Of a stretch of 45,853 nucleotides of DNA, positions 1-7,255 are shown piece after piece. The stretch is from Pontibacter sp. E15-1 (GTDB lineage: Bacteria > Bacteroidota > Bacteroidia > Cytophagales > Hymenobacteraceae). Both the position numbers and the translations under genes were made by a program. Each line of letters opens with the position of its first letter. Position 1 is the stretch's first letter. A model generated the notes under the pieces. It ran no database searches. It saw only the letters and a list, made by a program, of their open reading frames with translations, and was not told the DNA's origin. The DNA is taken from assembly GCF_022601975.1 (NCBI RefSeq), contig NZ_JAKVIR010000007.1:1-45853 (forward strand). Direction: 5' to 3'.

Positions 1-79
1 TGATTAGTTGGTCGAATAACTATCTTAACCAAAGTGGGCACTTTTTTTATCCCTAATTACCTTTTAAAACAGCTTCTAA
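1..79 (-). mobile_element. Left end of an IS5-like element, running off the window
   Basis: Bases 1-76, read on the - strand, match bases 1578-1653 in inverted orientation. I count about nine mismatches and one gap over some 74 bp, starting from the shared core tgattagttggtc. The outer part (62-79) is ttttaaaacagcttctaa. It recurs exactly at 3754-3771 and in degraded form just after the transposase relic at 2357-2375, so it behaves as the terminal inverted repeat of an IS family. The transposase of this copy would lie to the left of the window. Family assignment rests on the relic at 1683-2365. Confidence 0.6.
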
Positions 80-103
80 GCTAAAAAAGATACCCCAACT
101 GGA

Positions 104-142
104 GCCTCCGCTTTGCCTAAGCAGCATCGCGGGGGCTTTTTT
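104..142 (+). terminator. Rho-independent terminator
   Basis: The arms gcctccgc (104-111) and gcgggggc (129-136) pair with one G-U wobble and are followed directly by six T. It would end transcription coming from the left of the window, or isolate the esterase gene at 227. Confidence 0.6.
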
Positions 143-226
143 ATGATAACATAAAGTGCTCATTGAAAGTACACTACACCAAAGTTTTGGGGAGCGACTC
201 CTGCGCGACATTTAGCGGATACAACT

Positions 227-1507
227 ATGGAAGACAGACTTTTTAACTATACCCAGCTTAAGAAGGAGAAAGACCTGGACGTGTTGATGGAGGAGATCGG
301 GGATGCCAGGGTGGTGATGCTTGGCGAGGCGACGCACGGCACTTCTGAATTTTATACCTGGCGCACCGCCATCTCGAAAAGGCTTATCCAGCAAAAAGGC
401 TTTGGCTTTATAGCAGTGGAGGGAGACTGGCCGGAGTGCTACGCCGTGAACCGCCTGATAAAAGGCTATCAGGGAGAAAACAGCAAGATTGCCGATGTGC
501 TGCAGGTGTACAAGCGCTGGCCCACCTGGATGTGGGCCAACTGGGAGGTGGCGGCCCTGATCGAGTGGATCCGCGAATACAATCATCTGAAAAGCGTGCA
601 GGAGAAGGTGGGCTTTTACGGCCTGGATGTCTACAGCCTGTGGGAGTCGCTGGACCAGATCATGTCTTTTATGGAGAACAACAACGGGCAGGCGGCCGAG
701 GCGGCCCGCATGGCCATCAGCTGCTTTGAGCCCTTTAACCGCGACCCGCAGGAGTATGCGCAGGCAACAGCCTTTGTGCCCACCGACTGCGAGCAGGAGG
801 TAGTGGAGATGCTGCAGAAAGTGCAGGCCCAGCGCGTGTACCACGACGACTCGGAGCGGGAGTTTAACACGCATCAGAATGCCCTGGTGGCCGTGAATGC
901 CGAGAGGTATTACCGGGCCATGATTCAGGGGGGGAGCAACTCCTGGAACGTGCGCGACAGCCACATGATGGAGACCCTGGATCGGCTGCTTGAGTTTCAT
1001 GGGCCGGAGGCGAAGGCCATTGTGTGGGAGCACAACACGCACGTCGGAGACGCCAGCTATACCTCCATGGCCGACGACGGGATGTATAACATTGGCCAGC
1101 TGGCCCGCGAGCGGTATGGCCGGGACCAGGTGAAGCTTATCGGTTTTGGCACGTATCAGGGCACGGTGGTGGCGGGCAAGTCGTGGGGGGCGCCCATGCA
1201 AAAGATGGAGGTGCCGCCTGCCGTGGAGGGTAGTTGGGAAGACATGCTGCACCGTATGGATGACGAAGACAAGATCATCCTGGCGAAGGATTTACGCGAT
1301 GTGCCTGCCCTGCAAAAGCCCATCGGGCACCGGGCCATCGGCGTGGTGTATGACCGGCGGTACGAAGCCTTCGGGAATTATGTGCCAACGCTTATACCGG
1401 ATCGGTATGATGCTTTCCTCTACTTCGACGAGACGGAAGCCGTGCATCCGCTGCGCATGAAAACACGCAACGGCAAAGAGCCGGATTTATACCCCTGGAA
1501 CTTCTAG
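227..1507 (+). CDS. Erythromycin esterase family protein
   Basis: A 426-residue protein of the EreA/EreB-like superfamily, metal-independent hydrolases with a conserved Glu/His centre. The N-terminal motif GEATHGTSEFY supplies E34 and H37, EGDWPE supplies E65, and WEHNTH (about 267-272) supplies E268, H269 and H272, which match the family's active-site motifs. Length is typical for the family. There is no signal peptide, so it is probably cytoplasmic. Chromosomal members in environmental Bacteroidota are common and mostly have unknown substrates, so macrolide hydrolysis should not be assumed. The gene is GC-rich like the chromosomal core but lies between two inverted IS5-like left ends (1-79 and 1578-1653). 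The ATG at 227 starts directly before the conserved N-terminus. Confidence 0.85.
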   Translation: MEDRLFNYTQLKKEKDLDVLMEEIGDARVVMLGEATHGTSEFYTWRTAISKRLIQQKGFGFIAVEGDWPECYAVNRLIKGYQGENSKIADVLQVYKRWPTWMWANWEVAALIEWIREYNHLKSVQEKVGFYGLDVYSLWESLDQIMSFMENNNGQAAEAARMAISCFEPFNRDPQEYAQATAFVPTDCEQEVVEMLQKVQAQRVYHDDSEREFNTHQNALVAVNAERYYRAMIQGGSNSWNVRDSHMMETLDRLLEFHGPEAKAIVWEHNTHVGDASYTSMADDGMYNIGQLARERYGRDQVKLIGFGTYQGTVVAGKSWGAPMQKMEVPPAVEGSWEDMLHRMDDEDKIILAKDLRDVPALQKPIGHRAIGVVYDRRYEAFGNYVPTLIPDRYDAFLYFDETEAVHPLRMKTRNGKEPDLYPWNF

Positions 1508-1577
1508 CGCAGCGTCAAACCACCTCGTGCGGAACACGCGCGCCTTAAAAGCCTCATACTGCCGCTTGCCTTCGCGA

Positions 1578-2375
1578 TGCGGTTGTTTTAGAGGGTAATT
1601 AGGAATAAAAAAGCGCCCTCCTTGTTTAAGATTGTTATTTGACCAACTAATCAAAATCTCGGTAAGCACCACGCAAGAGAAACAAAAAAGGAAAAGTTTT
1701 CTAAACGAGATCAGCCAAAACGGCTGGAAAAAGCTAAAACAAGCCGTGCCTGTTATCAGATCGGCAAACAAGGGCGCAGGCGTCCCGCAGCAAACACAAA
1801 AGAAGTCATAAACACGGTCTTTTACGTGGTGAAAAGTGGTTACATCTTGTCGCACAATTTTCCCTGCTGGCAAACTGTTTATGGCTATTTCAACCACTGG
1901 AGCAGGGACGGGGCCTAGGAGTCTCTATCAATTGATTTCTGATCAAGAAAATCCGAACTCAGGCCGTCCGTCGTGCTCGCCATATGGCTGGCATCGGGGC
2001 TACGACGCGGGAAAGCGGCTAAATAGCCACATGTACTTAATTATCACTTATATGCAAGGGATGTGCTGGCCGTCTGGGTATATACCGCTAGAGTGTTTGA
2101 GAAGAGGGGCAAGTCCCTGCTACGCTACCTGCGCCTCTTTGTTAAGAAGCTATGAGGCAGATGCTGGCAGGTGCTGCTGCGAAGCGACAGCAAGAAAGAC
2201 TTTAAGGTAATGCCTAGGAGGTGGGTAGCGTAAAGGACATTTGCCTGGATGATACACGCAAGACGTCTGAGCAAAGGCTATGAGAAAAACAGAATAAACG
2301 CCCAAAGCATGCTCTAATTAACTATGATAGCAGTGAAGTTAAAAAGTTTTTTCAATAGGTTTTAAAGTAGCTTCT
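1578..2375 (+). mobile_element. Degenerate IS5-family insertion sequence
   Basis: The left end at 1578-1653 is homologous to the inverted copy at 1-76. The right end at about 2357-2375 reads ttttaaagtagcttct, a decayed version of the repeat at 62-79 and 3754-3771. The roughly 800-bp span and the single transposase relic between the ends fit IS5-family elements of the IS427 type. It cannot be autonomous because the transposase is broken. Exact ends and a target duplication cannot be fixed by eye. Confidence 0.65.
1683..2365 (+). pseudogene. IS5-family transposase relic (DDE type)
   Basis: Joining frames recovers a recognisable IS5/IS427-type transposase. The N-terminal part around 1805-1915 reads EVINTVFYVVKSG, then HNFPCWQTVYGYFNHWSRDGA, the usual DUF4096-like block, and then hits a stop at 1916-1918. 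A middle piece resembling RGYDAGK lies near 1998-2022. A C-terminal piece near 2210-2290 reads RRWVA-stop-RTFAW, where intact relatives have ERTFAW with the catalytic Glu, so the Glu codon has become TAA. It continues with RRLSKGYEKN and ends at about 2365. Several further stops and at least two frameshifts are present. It is dead and probably old. Confidence 0.8.
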
Positions 2376-2460
2376 CAAATTTTTAAGCCAATTTATGTAT
2401 CATAGCCCTATTAGTTTAAGAAATACTCACAAATAGGTATTGTTAGCTAAGTTATAACTT

Positions 2461-2493
2461 ATCATCTTTATTTCGTACTAAAATAAAGACGAT
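2461..2493. repeat. 13-bp-arm palindrome abutting the start codon at 2497
   Basis: The arms atcatctttattt (2461-2473) and aaataaagacgat (2481-2493) pair at 12 of 13 positions around a 7-nt spacer and end 3 nt before the ATG. As DNA it could be an operator. As RNA it would form a hairpin that hides the translation start. Function is inferred from position only. Confidence 0.5.
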
Positions 2494-2496
2494 ACT

Positions 2497-3447
2497 ATGA
2501 AAGCAATTATATTCCTCTGCCTAATCTGCCTAGTTCCGGTTATAACTAATGCACAATTTTCTATACAATCTTATGTTCCAGATACAGTAAAAATAGAAGG
2601 ACTCGCAGAAGTTTCATTTGTTGGAACCGGAGATATACAACTTGCCTTAAGTGAAGGTAAAGATATATCTGCAAGAACAGGGTTAGGAGGAACTTTATGG
2701 AGAATATGGCCAGATAATCTAGGCGGTGGGGAACTTCAACTCGATTTTATAATCAATGTAGCATCAACAGTAGATACATCTTTTGCTATAACTAGCAATA
2801 ACGTCATAACAAATAATAGAACATTTGGAAATTACATTCTTGCTCCAGTGCCTTCAGGACGTGCAACTGATTTGAATTTTGTTTTTTACTTTAAAGAAAA
2901 TTCCATTACCACTAGAGATGGAGAAAATTTGGGAGATAAGTTGAAAAATGTTTGGAAGAGGAGGTTATATATAGATGGCTTACAGATGAATGCTTTCGCT
3001 GCAAGTCAATTTTGGGCATACGATTCTACGTATTTAGGATCTAGCTCAGAAATATTATCAATTAAAAGGCATTTAGATGTCGCTGTAGTTGGTTGGAAAG
3101 CAGGTATATTTCATGAGTTTATTCCTCAATATGATAGGAGAAAAAGCGGAATTTCTGTTAGAGTTGGAGTAAGTTATATTGGTAGAAGCATTCAAAGTGA
3201 TGCAGGAAACAAAAATGGAATTGGTCGTTTTACACGTGAGAAATATCTTCTTAATGACAGGACAACTTATCACGGGATAGAATACTCATTAACGGCAAAG
3301 TTCGGAAATATTAGAGCACAGGCAGTATTACCAAGAATGCAGGCATATAACAATCATGTTCCTGGCCTTTCAGGCACTCAGTTTATCACATCCATTAGCT
3401 TTGTCGGTGGATTTCCACTGCCCCTACGACTGAAGCCAACGCCATAG
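2497..3447 (+). CDS. Exported protein of unknown function, possible outer-membrane protein
   Basis: A 316-residue protein with a clear signal peptide (residues 1-19, hydrophobic core FLCLICLVPV, cleavage after ITNA before Q20). The rest shows alternating short polar/apolar stretches suited to beta-strands, for example around GISVRVGVSYIG and GIEYSLTAKFG, so an outer-membrane or periplasmic beta-rich protein is plausible. I recognise no named family. The gene is strikingly AT-rich, with A/T-ending codons, compared with the GC-rich genes at 227 and 4154, and it sits between IS debris, which suggests horizontal acquisition. A palindrome ends three bases before the ATG. Confidence 0.6.
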   Translation: MKAIIFLCLICLVPVITNAQFSIQSYVPDTVKIEGLAEVSFVGTGDIQLALSEGKDISARTGLGGTLWRIWPDNLGGGELQLDFIINVASTVDTSFAITSNNVITNNRTFGNYILAPVPSGRATDLNFVFYFKENSITTRDGENLGDKLKNVWKRRLYIDGLQMNAFAASQFWAYDSTYLGSSSEILSIKRHLDVAVVGWKAGIFHEFIPQYDRRKSGISVRVGVSYIGRSIQSDAGNKNGIGRFTREKYLLNDRTTYHGIEYSLTAKFGNIRAQAVLPRMQAYNNHVPGLSGTQFITSISFVGGFPLPLRLKPTP

Positions 3448-3560
3448 TAGCTCATTATCCAGTAATTAGCCCACTACCTAAATAATAATATCATAGAATT
3501 TTTCTAAAGACTGCCCTTCAAACCATGGATAAGTCTGATGATATCACCAAATACAATTGT

Positions 3561-3611
3561 ATACTTGGGGGTACTATTATGTAACTAATCTATTATAGTA
3601 CTCCCAAGTAT
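3561..3611. repeat. Long imperfect palindrome
   Basis: Left arm 3561-3577 (atacttgggggtactat) and right arm 3595-3611 (atagtactcccaagtat) pair with one G-U wobble around a 17-nt spacer that can itself pair further. It lies 114 nt after the stop of the 2497 gene. No T-tract follows, so a simple intrinsic terminator is unlikely. Confidence 0.5.
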
Positions 3612-3753
3612 CACTTATTTAAATTTTCTAAATTCTGATAGACTGTTATAAAACCTATACAAGCGGGAAAATTGGATTCTGGAAACTAATTAAACACTGT
3701 GGAAATGGCCTTTAGGACTATAGTCTATATTTCTAAAATAGCTCTTACAGAAG

Positions 3754-3771
3754 TTTTAAAACAGCTTCTAA
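3754..3771. repeat. Solo IS5-like terminal repeat
   Basis: The 18 bases ttttaaaacagcttctaa are identical to 62-79. No transposase adjoins, so this is a solo end left by deletion, or less likely a chance match in AT-rich DNA. Confidence 0.4.
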
Positions 3772-4066
3772 ATGTTTGCGCTGTTCCAGCCACGCTGTTT
3801 CATGTAAAGTTATCCCGCCATACCTGCTAACACAACCTGTACGCTCTTCCCCCTGAGTGCCAGCTCGGTGCGAGCATAGCCTGGGTTCAGGAGCCACAAC
3901 TGTAGTTGCGCATCGCAGGCAGGCAACCATTTGCCTAAATTGTTGTGTTTAACCCATGAAGCGCTACTATGCGCAGGGCAGCTCGCTTGCGCGAAAATAT
4001 TTTCGGCCCGGTATAAAGCAGGCTGCGCCGCGAAAACTACCATAATCGCATTATATTGGTTAGCTT

Positions 4067-4074
4067 TATCTTTG
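4067..4074 (+). promoter_or_regulatory. Candidate Bacteroidota -7 box for the 4154 regulator gene
   Basis: TATCTTTG fits the primary-sigma -7 consensus TAnnTTTG and would start a leader of about 70 nt. No TTTG -33 box is seen at the expected distance, so the gene may be weakly expressed or the call wrong. Confidence 0.35.
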
Positions 4075-4153
4075 ATTCAGGCATATGATTTCTTCGCTCA
4101 ACCGAAAACATATGCTCACAATATGATCTAGCTAAAGAAGGGCAGGATTTTAA

Positions 4154-7087
4154 ATGAAAAATTTAATCATGATACTCATGTGCATGCTGCTGGCATGTGC
4201 TGCTACCCTGGCACAGGGCAGAAACGAGGGCATCCCTTACATCACCAACTATACCCAAAAAGAATACAAATCCTCGCCGCAGAACTGGGCCGCGGTGCAG
4301 GACCACCGGGGTGTCCTTTACTTCGGGAATAACTTTGGGGTGCTGGAGTTTGACGGGAATCATTGGCGCACCATCAGCCTGGCCAACCGCACCATCGTGC
4401 GCTCGCTCGCGGTAGACAAAAAGGGCCGCGTGTATGTGGGCGGACAGGACGATTTTGGCTACTTGCAACCCGACGCGTCCGGGCGCATGTCGTATCAATC
4501 GCTCAAACCCCGGATCGAGAAAAAGTACCGCGATTTCGACGACATCTGGAAAATCTATATCTCCGAAGAAGATGTTTTCTTTTGTTCCGTGTTGGCCGTG
4601 TACCGTTTGCGCGACAATGAGATTACGGTATACGAGGCACCCGCCGCCCCCAGTGGTTTCCCTTTTGTAGTGCAGAAAAAACTGCTGGTGCCTGTGCCTG
4701 GCCAAGGGATTTACGAGCTCCGGAACGAGCGCTTTATGCTGATTCCGGGAAGTGAGGCGCTTGCCACAAAGGTTGTCGTGGCCATGCTGCCTTACAGCGG
4801 CGGCAAAACGTTGATCATGACGGAGGAGAACGGGGTTTACCTGTATGATGGCTACAGTAGCTTTGAGCCGGCGGGTTGGCCAACGGAAGACTTCCTGATC
4901 CGAAATAAAATCAATACGGCCATACCCCTGGGCGAGGAGTACGCCATCGGGACTTCGCACAACGGCCTCCTGATTGTTGATAAAGAAGGCAGGCCGCGCC
5001 AGCACCTGAACCGCGAGAAAGGGTTGCAAAACAGCACCGTCCGGAGTATCTACCAGGATCAGGGGGGGAACCTGTGGCTGGCGCTGAACAATGGCATCGA
5101 CTACGTGGAGATAAACTCGGCATTCACGCTTTTCAACGCCAAGAACGGCCTGCCTGGCACAGGATACGCCTCGCTGCTGGACGGGGACATCCTTTACCTG
5201 GGCACGAACGACGGCCTGTTTTATAAACCGTGGTCGGATGCCGAGAATCCGCTGAACCCCTCTTCTTTCCGGCAGGTCGAAAACTCCCAGGGGCAGGTAT
5301 ACAACCTGCAGAAAATCAACGGGCAGCTGCTGATGTCGCACCACAGCGGGCCTTATACCATTGAAAATAACAAGGCCCGGAAACTGTCTGACCATCGCGG
5401 GGCCTGGATCTTTGTGCCTCTGGCATCGCGGCCAGACTACGTGTTGTGCGGCACCTATTCGGGTTTGCTGCTTTATAAAGTTGTGGATGGGCGGCTCATC
5501 TTTCAGCACAGAATGAGCGGTTTCGACGAATCATCCAGGATAGTGGAGGAGGACAAGGAGGGCCATATATGGGTGGCGCACGGGTATAAAGGGGTGTATA
5601 AACTCAAGCTTTCCGCCAATCTTGACACAGTGGAGCAGTTGCGTTTTTATGACCAGCGCGCGGGGTTTCCGTCTAACCTGTTCATCAACGTGTTTAAGGT
5701 AGACGGCGAGCTGGTTTTTACCGGGGAGCAGGGGGTATACCGGTATGATCAGGGCAAGGACCGCTTTGTGAGGCACGAGGAGCTGAGCAAGTTTTTTGCT
5801 GAGGGCACGCACGTCAGAAAGCTGATTGAAGACAGAGAGGGCAATGTCTGGTTTTCGGCCGGAGAAGAAATGGGCGTGCTCAAGAAGCGAAGCAACGGCA
5901 GCTATGAGGTCGAGAAAATACCGTTTAACAAGCTGGAGGGCAAGCTGATTGGAGGCTTTGAGCACATTATGCACTACAACCAGCAGAATGTGCTGATCGG
6001 CACCGACGAGGGCTTCGTGCATTTCCATCCGTCGTACCTGCAGGCCAAAAACTTTAACAGGAGCTTCCATACCCTGCTCCGCCGCGTCGAAATAACGGCC
6101 CAGGCCCAGGACTCCCTGCTCTCCGGCGGAACCTTTGCCCGCGAGGGGGAAGCCGTGCTCGATCAGTCAGAAAGCGAGGTGCCAGCGCTGCCCTATACCC
6201 TTAACTCCCTGAAGTTTACCTTTTCGGCCATCTTTTACGAAGACATCGACAAGGTGCAATACCAATACAACCTGGAGGGGTTTGAGACGAAGTGGTCGCC
6301 GTGGACGGCCTCCCTGCAGAAGGAATACACCAACCTGCCCGAGGGGCGCTATACCTTTCACGTAAGGGCGAAAAACGTGTATGGGAATGAGAGCGAAGAG
6401 GCCACGTATACCTTTGTCATAGTGCCGCCCTGGTACCGCTCGGTGTGGGCGTATATCGGTTACTTCGTGCTGGGCATGCTGCTGCTGCTGCTGCTAAAGC
6501 ACCTGATGGACCGGCACATAAACGCCACAGAGGCAAGGCTGCAGGAAGAGAAAGAAAAGGAGATTAAGCTGAAAGAGGCGCAGCATATGGAGGAGGTGCT
6601 GCAGGCTGAGAAAGAGATCATCAGGCTGAACAACGAGAAACTGGAGAGTGAGCTGGTGCACAAGAACAAGGAACTGACCAGCTCCGCCGTGCACGTGATG
6701 CAAAACATGGAGGCCGTGCACAAGGTGAGAGACCAGCTGCAGGAGACGATCGATCAGATCAGCTGCAAGGACACGCAGAAGCAGGTGAAGAAGCTGCTGA
6801 AGTCGGTGGACGAGGAAATCAAGTTTGAGAACAACTGGGAGCAGTTTGAGTTGCATTTCGACCAGGTGCACCAGGATTTCCTGAAGCGCCTTCGGGAGGA
6901 CTACCCGGAGCTAACGCACCGTGACCTGAAGCTGTGCGCTTACCTGCGGCTGAACCTAACCAGCAAAGAGATTGCCTCGCTGCTCAAGCTGTCGTTGCGG
7001 GGTATAGAAACGAGCAGGTACCGCATCCGGAAAAAAATAAACCTGAGCCAGGAGGAAAACCTGACAGAGTTTATGCTCAACTACTGA
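4154..7087 (+). CDS. Membrane-spanning sensor with Y_Y_Y domain and LuxR-type HTH (PUL regulator)
   Basis: A 977-residue one-component regulator. Residues 1-21 are a signal peptide. Residues about 25-690 form a Reg_prop-type beta-propeller sensor with repeated blocks such as YQDQGGNLWLALNNGI and EDREGNVWFSAGEE. About 695-758 is a Y_Y_Y (triple-tyrosine) domain (YNLEGFETKWSPW, LPEGRYTFHVRAKN). One transmembrane helix follows at about 763-785, then a long charged coiled coil, then a C-terminal LuxR-like helix-turn-helix (LTHRDLKLCAYLRLNLTSKEIASLL). Unlike hybrid two-component systems it has no histidine kinase or receiver, so the sensor appears coupled directly to the DNA-binding domain across the inner membrane. 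It is convergent with the glucan operon ending at 7256, which it probably controls by sensing periplasmic oligosaccharide. Confidence 0.85.
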   Translation: MKNLIMILMCMLLACAATLAQGRNEGIPYITNYTQKEYKSSPQNWAAVQDHRGVLYFGNNFGVLEFDGNHWRTISLANRTIVRSLAVDKKGRVYVGGQDDFGYLQPDASGRMSYQSLKPRIEKKYRDFDDIWKIYISEEDVFFCSVLAVYRLRDNEITVYEAPAAPSGFPFVVQKKLLVPVPGQGIYELRNERFMLIPGSEALATKVVVAMLPYSGGKTLIMTEENGVYLYDGYSSFEPAGWPTEDFLIRNKINTAIPLGEEYAIGTSHNGLLIVDKEGRPRQHLNREKGLQNSTVRSIYQDQGGNLWLALNNGIDYVEINSAFTLFNAKNGLPGTGYASLLDGDILYLGTNDGLFYKPWSDAENPLNPSSFRQVENSQGQVYNLQKINGQLLMSHHSGPYTIENNKARKLSDHRGAWIFVPLASRPDYVLCGTYSGLLLYKVVDGRLIFQHRMSGFDESSRIVEEDKEGHIWVAHGYKGVYKLKLSANLDTVEQLRFYDQRAGFPSNLFINVFKVDGELVFTGEQGVYRYDQGKDRFVRHEELSKFFAEGTHVRKLIEDREGNVWFSAGEEMGVLKKRSNGSYEVEKIPFNKLEGKLIGGFEHIMHYNQQNVLIGTDEGFVHFHPSYLQAKNFNRSFHTLLRRVEITAQAQDSLLSGGTFAREGEAVLDQSESEVPALPYTLNSLKFTFSAIFYEDIDKVQYQYNLEGFETKWSPWTASLQKEYTNLPEGRYTFHVRAKNVYGNESEEATYTFVIVPPWYRSVWAYIGYFVLGMLLLLLLKHLMDRHINATEARLQEEKEKEIKLKEAQHMEEVLQAEKEIIRLNNEKLESELVHKNKELTSSAVHVMQNMEAVHKVRDQLQETIDQISCKDTQKQVKKLLKSVDEEIKFENNWEQFELHFDQVHQDFLKRLREDYPELTHRDLKLCAYLRLNLTSKEIASLLKLSLRGIETSRYRIRKKINLSQEENLTEFMLNY

Positions 7088-7100
7088 GGCGTTAAACAAG

Positions 7101-7134
7101 GAGAGGCAGGCCATACAGCCTGCCTCTCTCTTTT
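7101..7134. terminator. Terminator between convergent regulator and GH3 genes
   Basis: A perfect 11-bp stem, gagaggcaggc (7101-7111) and gcctgcctctc (7118-7128), with a 6-nt loop. The + side has tctctttt after it, 14 nt beyond the regulator stop. The - side has only a weak T-tract, but the hairpin can still act for the GH3 transcript. Confidence 0.75.
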
Positions 7135-7255
7135 AGGGTTAGGGTAATAGTATAGGGGTGCTTCAGGCTACCGGCAGCAAATGGCTTCTGCTCGGGGTGT
7201 TTAGCCGCACTTGCTCGGATAGGGTAGACTGAGTGTTGGAATTCAAGAGCATCGG

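Larger units (their letters stand above)
3448..4153. other. Gene-poor stretch with palindromes and IS debris
   Basis: About 700 bp without a convincing gene. The first 300 bp are AT-rich and contain the palindrome at 3561-3611. An IS end-like repeat sits at 3754-3771. A GC-rich islet at about 3770-4040 has short open frames on both strands (for example 3745-3930 and 3810-4043 on -) that resemble nothing I recognise and are probably fragments of a lost gene. The last 90 bp carry the promoter candidate for 4154. Confidence 0.5.

Noticed and set aside
227..1507. Calling the esterase-family gene a macrolide resistance gene
   Set aside because: The family is broad and the sequence alone does not show macrolide hydrolysis.
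1487..1897. 136-codon - strand frame over the IS left end
   Set aside because: It spans the esterase 3' end, IS terminal DNA and the transposase relic, so it cannot be one gene.
4163..5509. 448-codon - strand frame opposite the PUL regulator
   Set aside because: Shadow of a GC-rich gene; low-complexity V/H/Q-rich translation with no domain.
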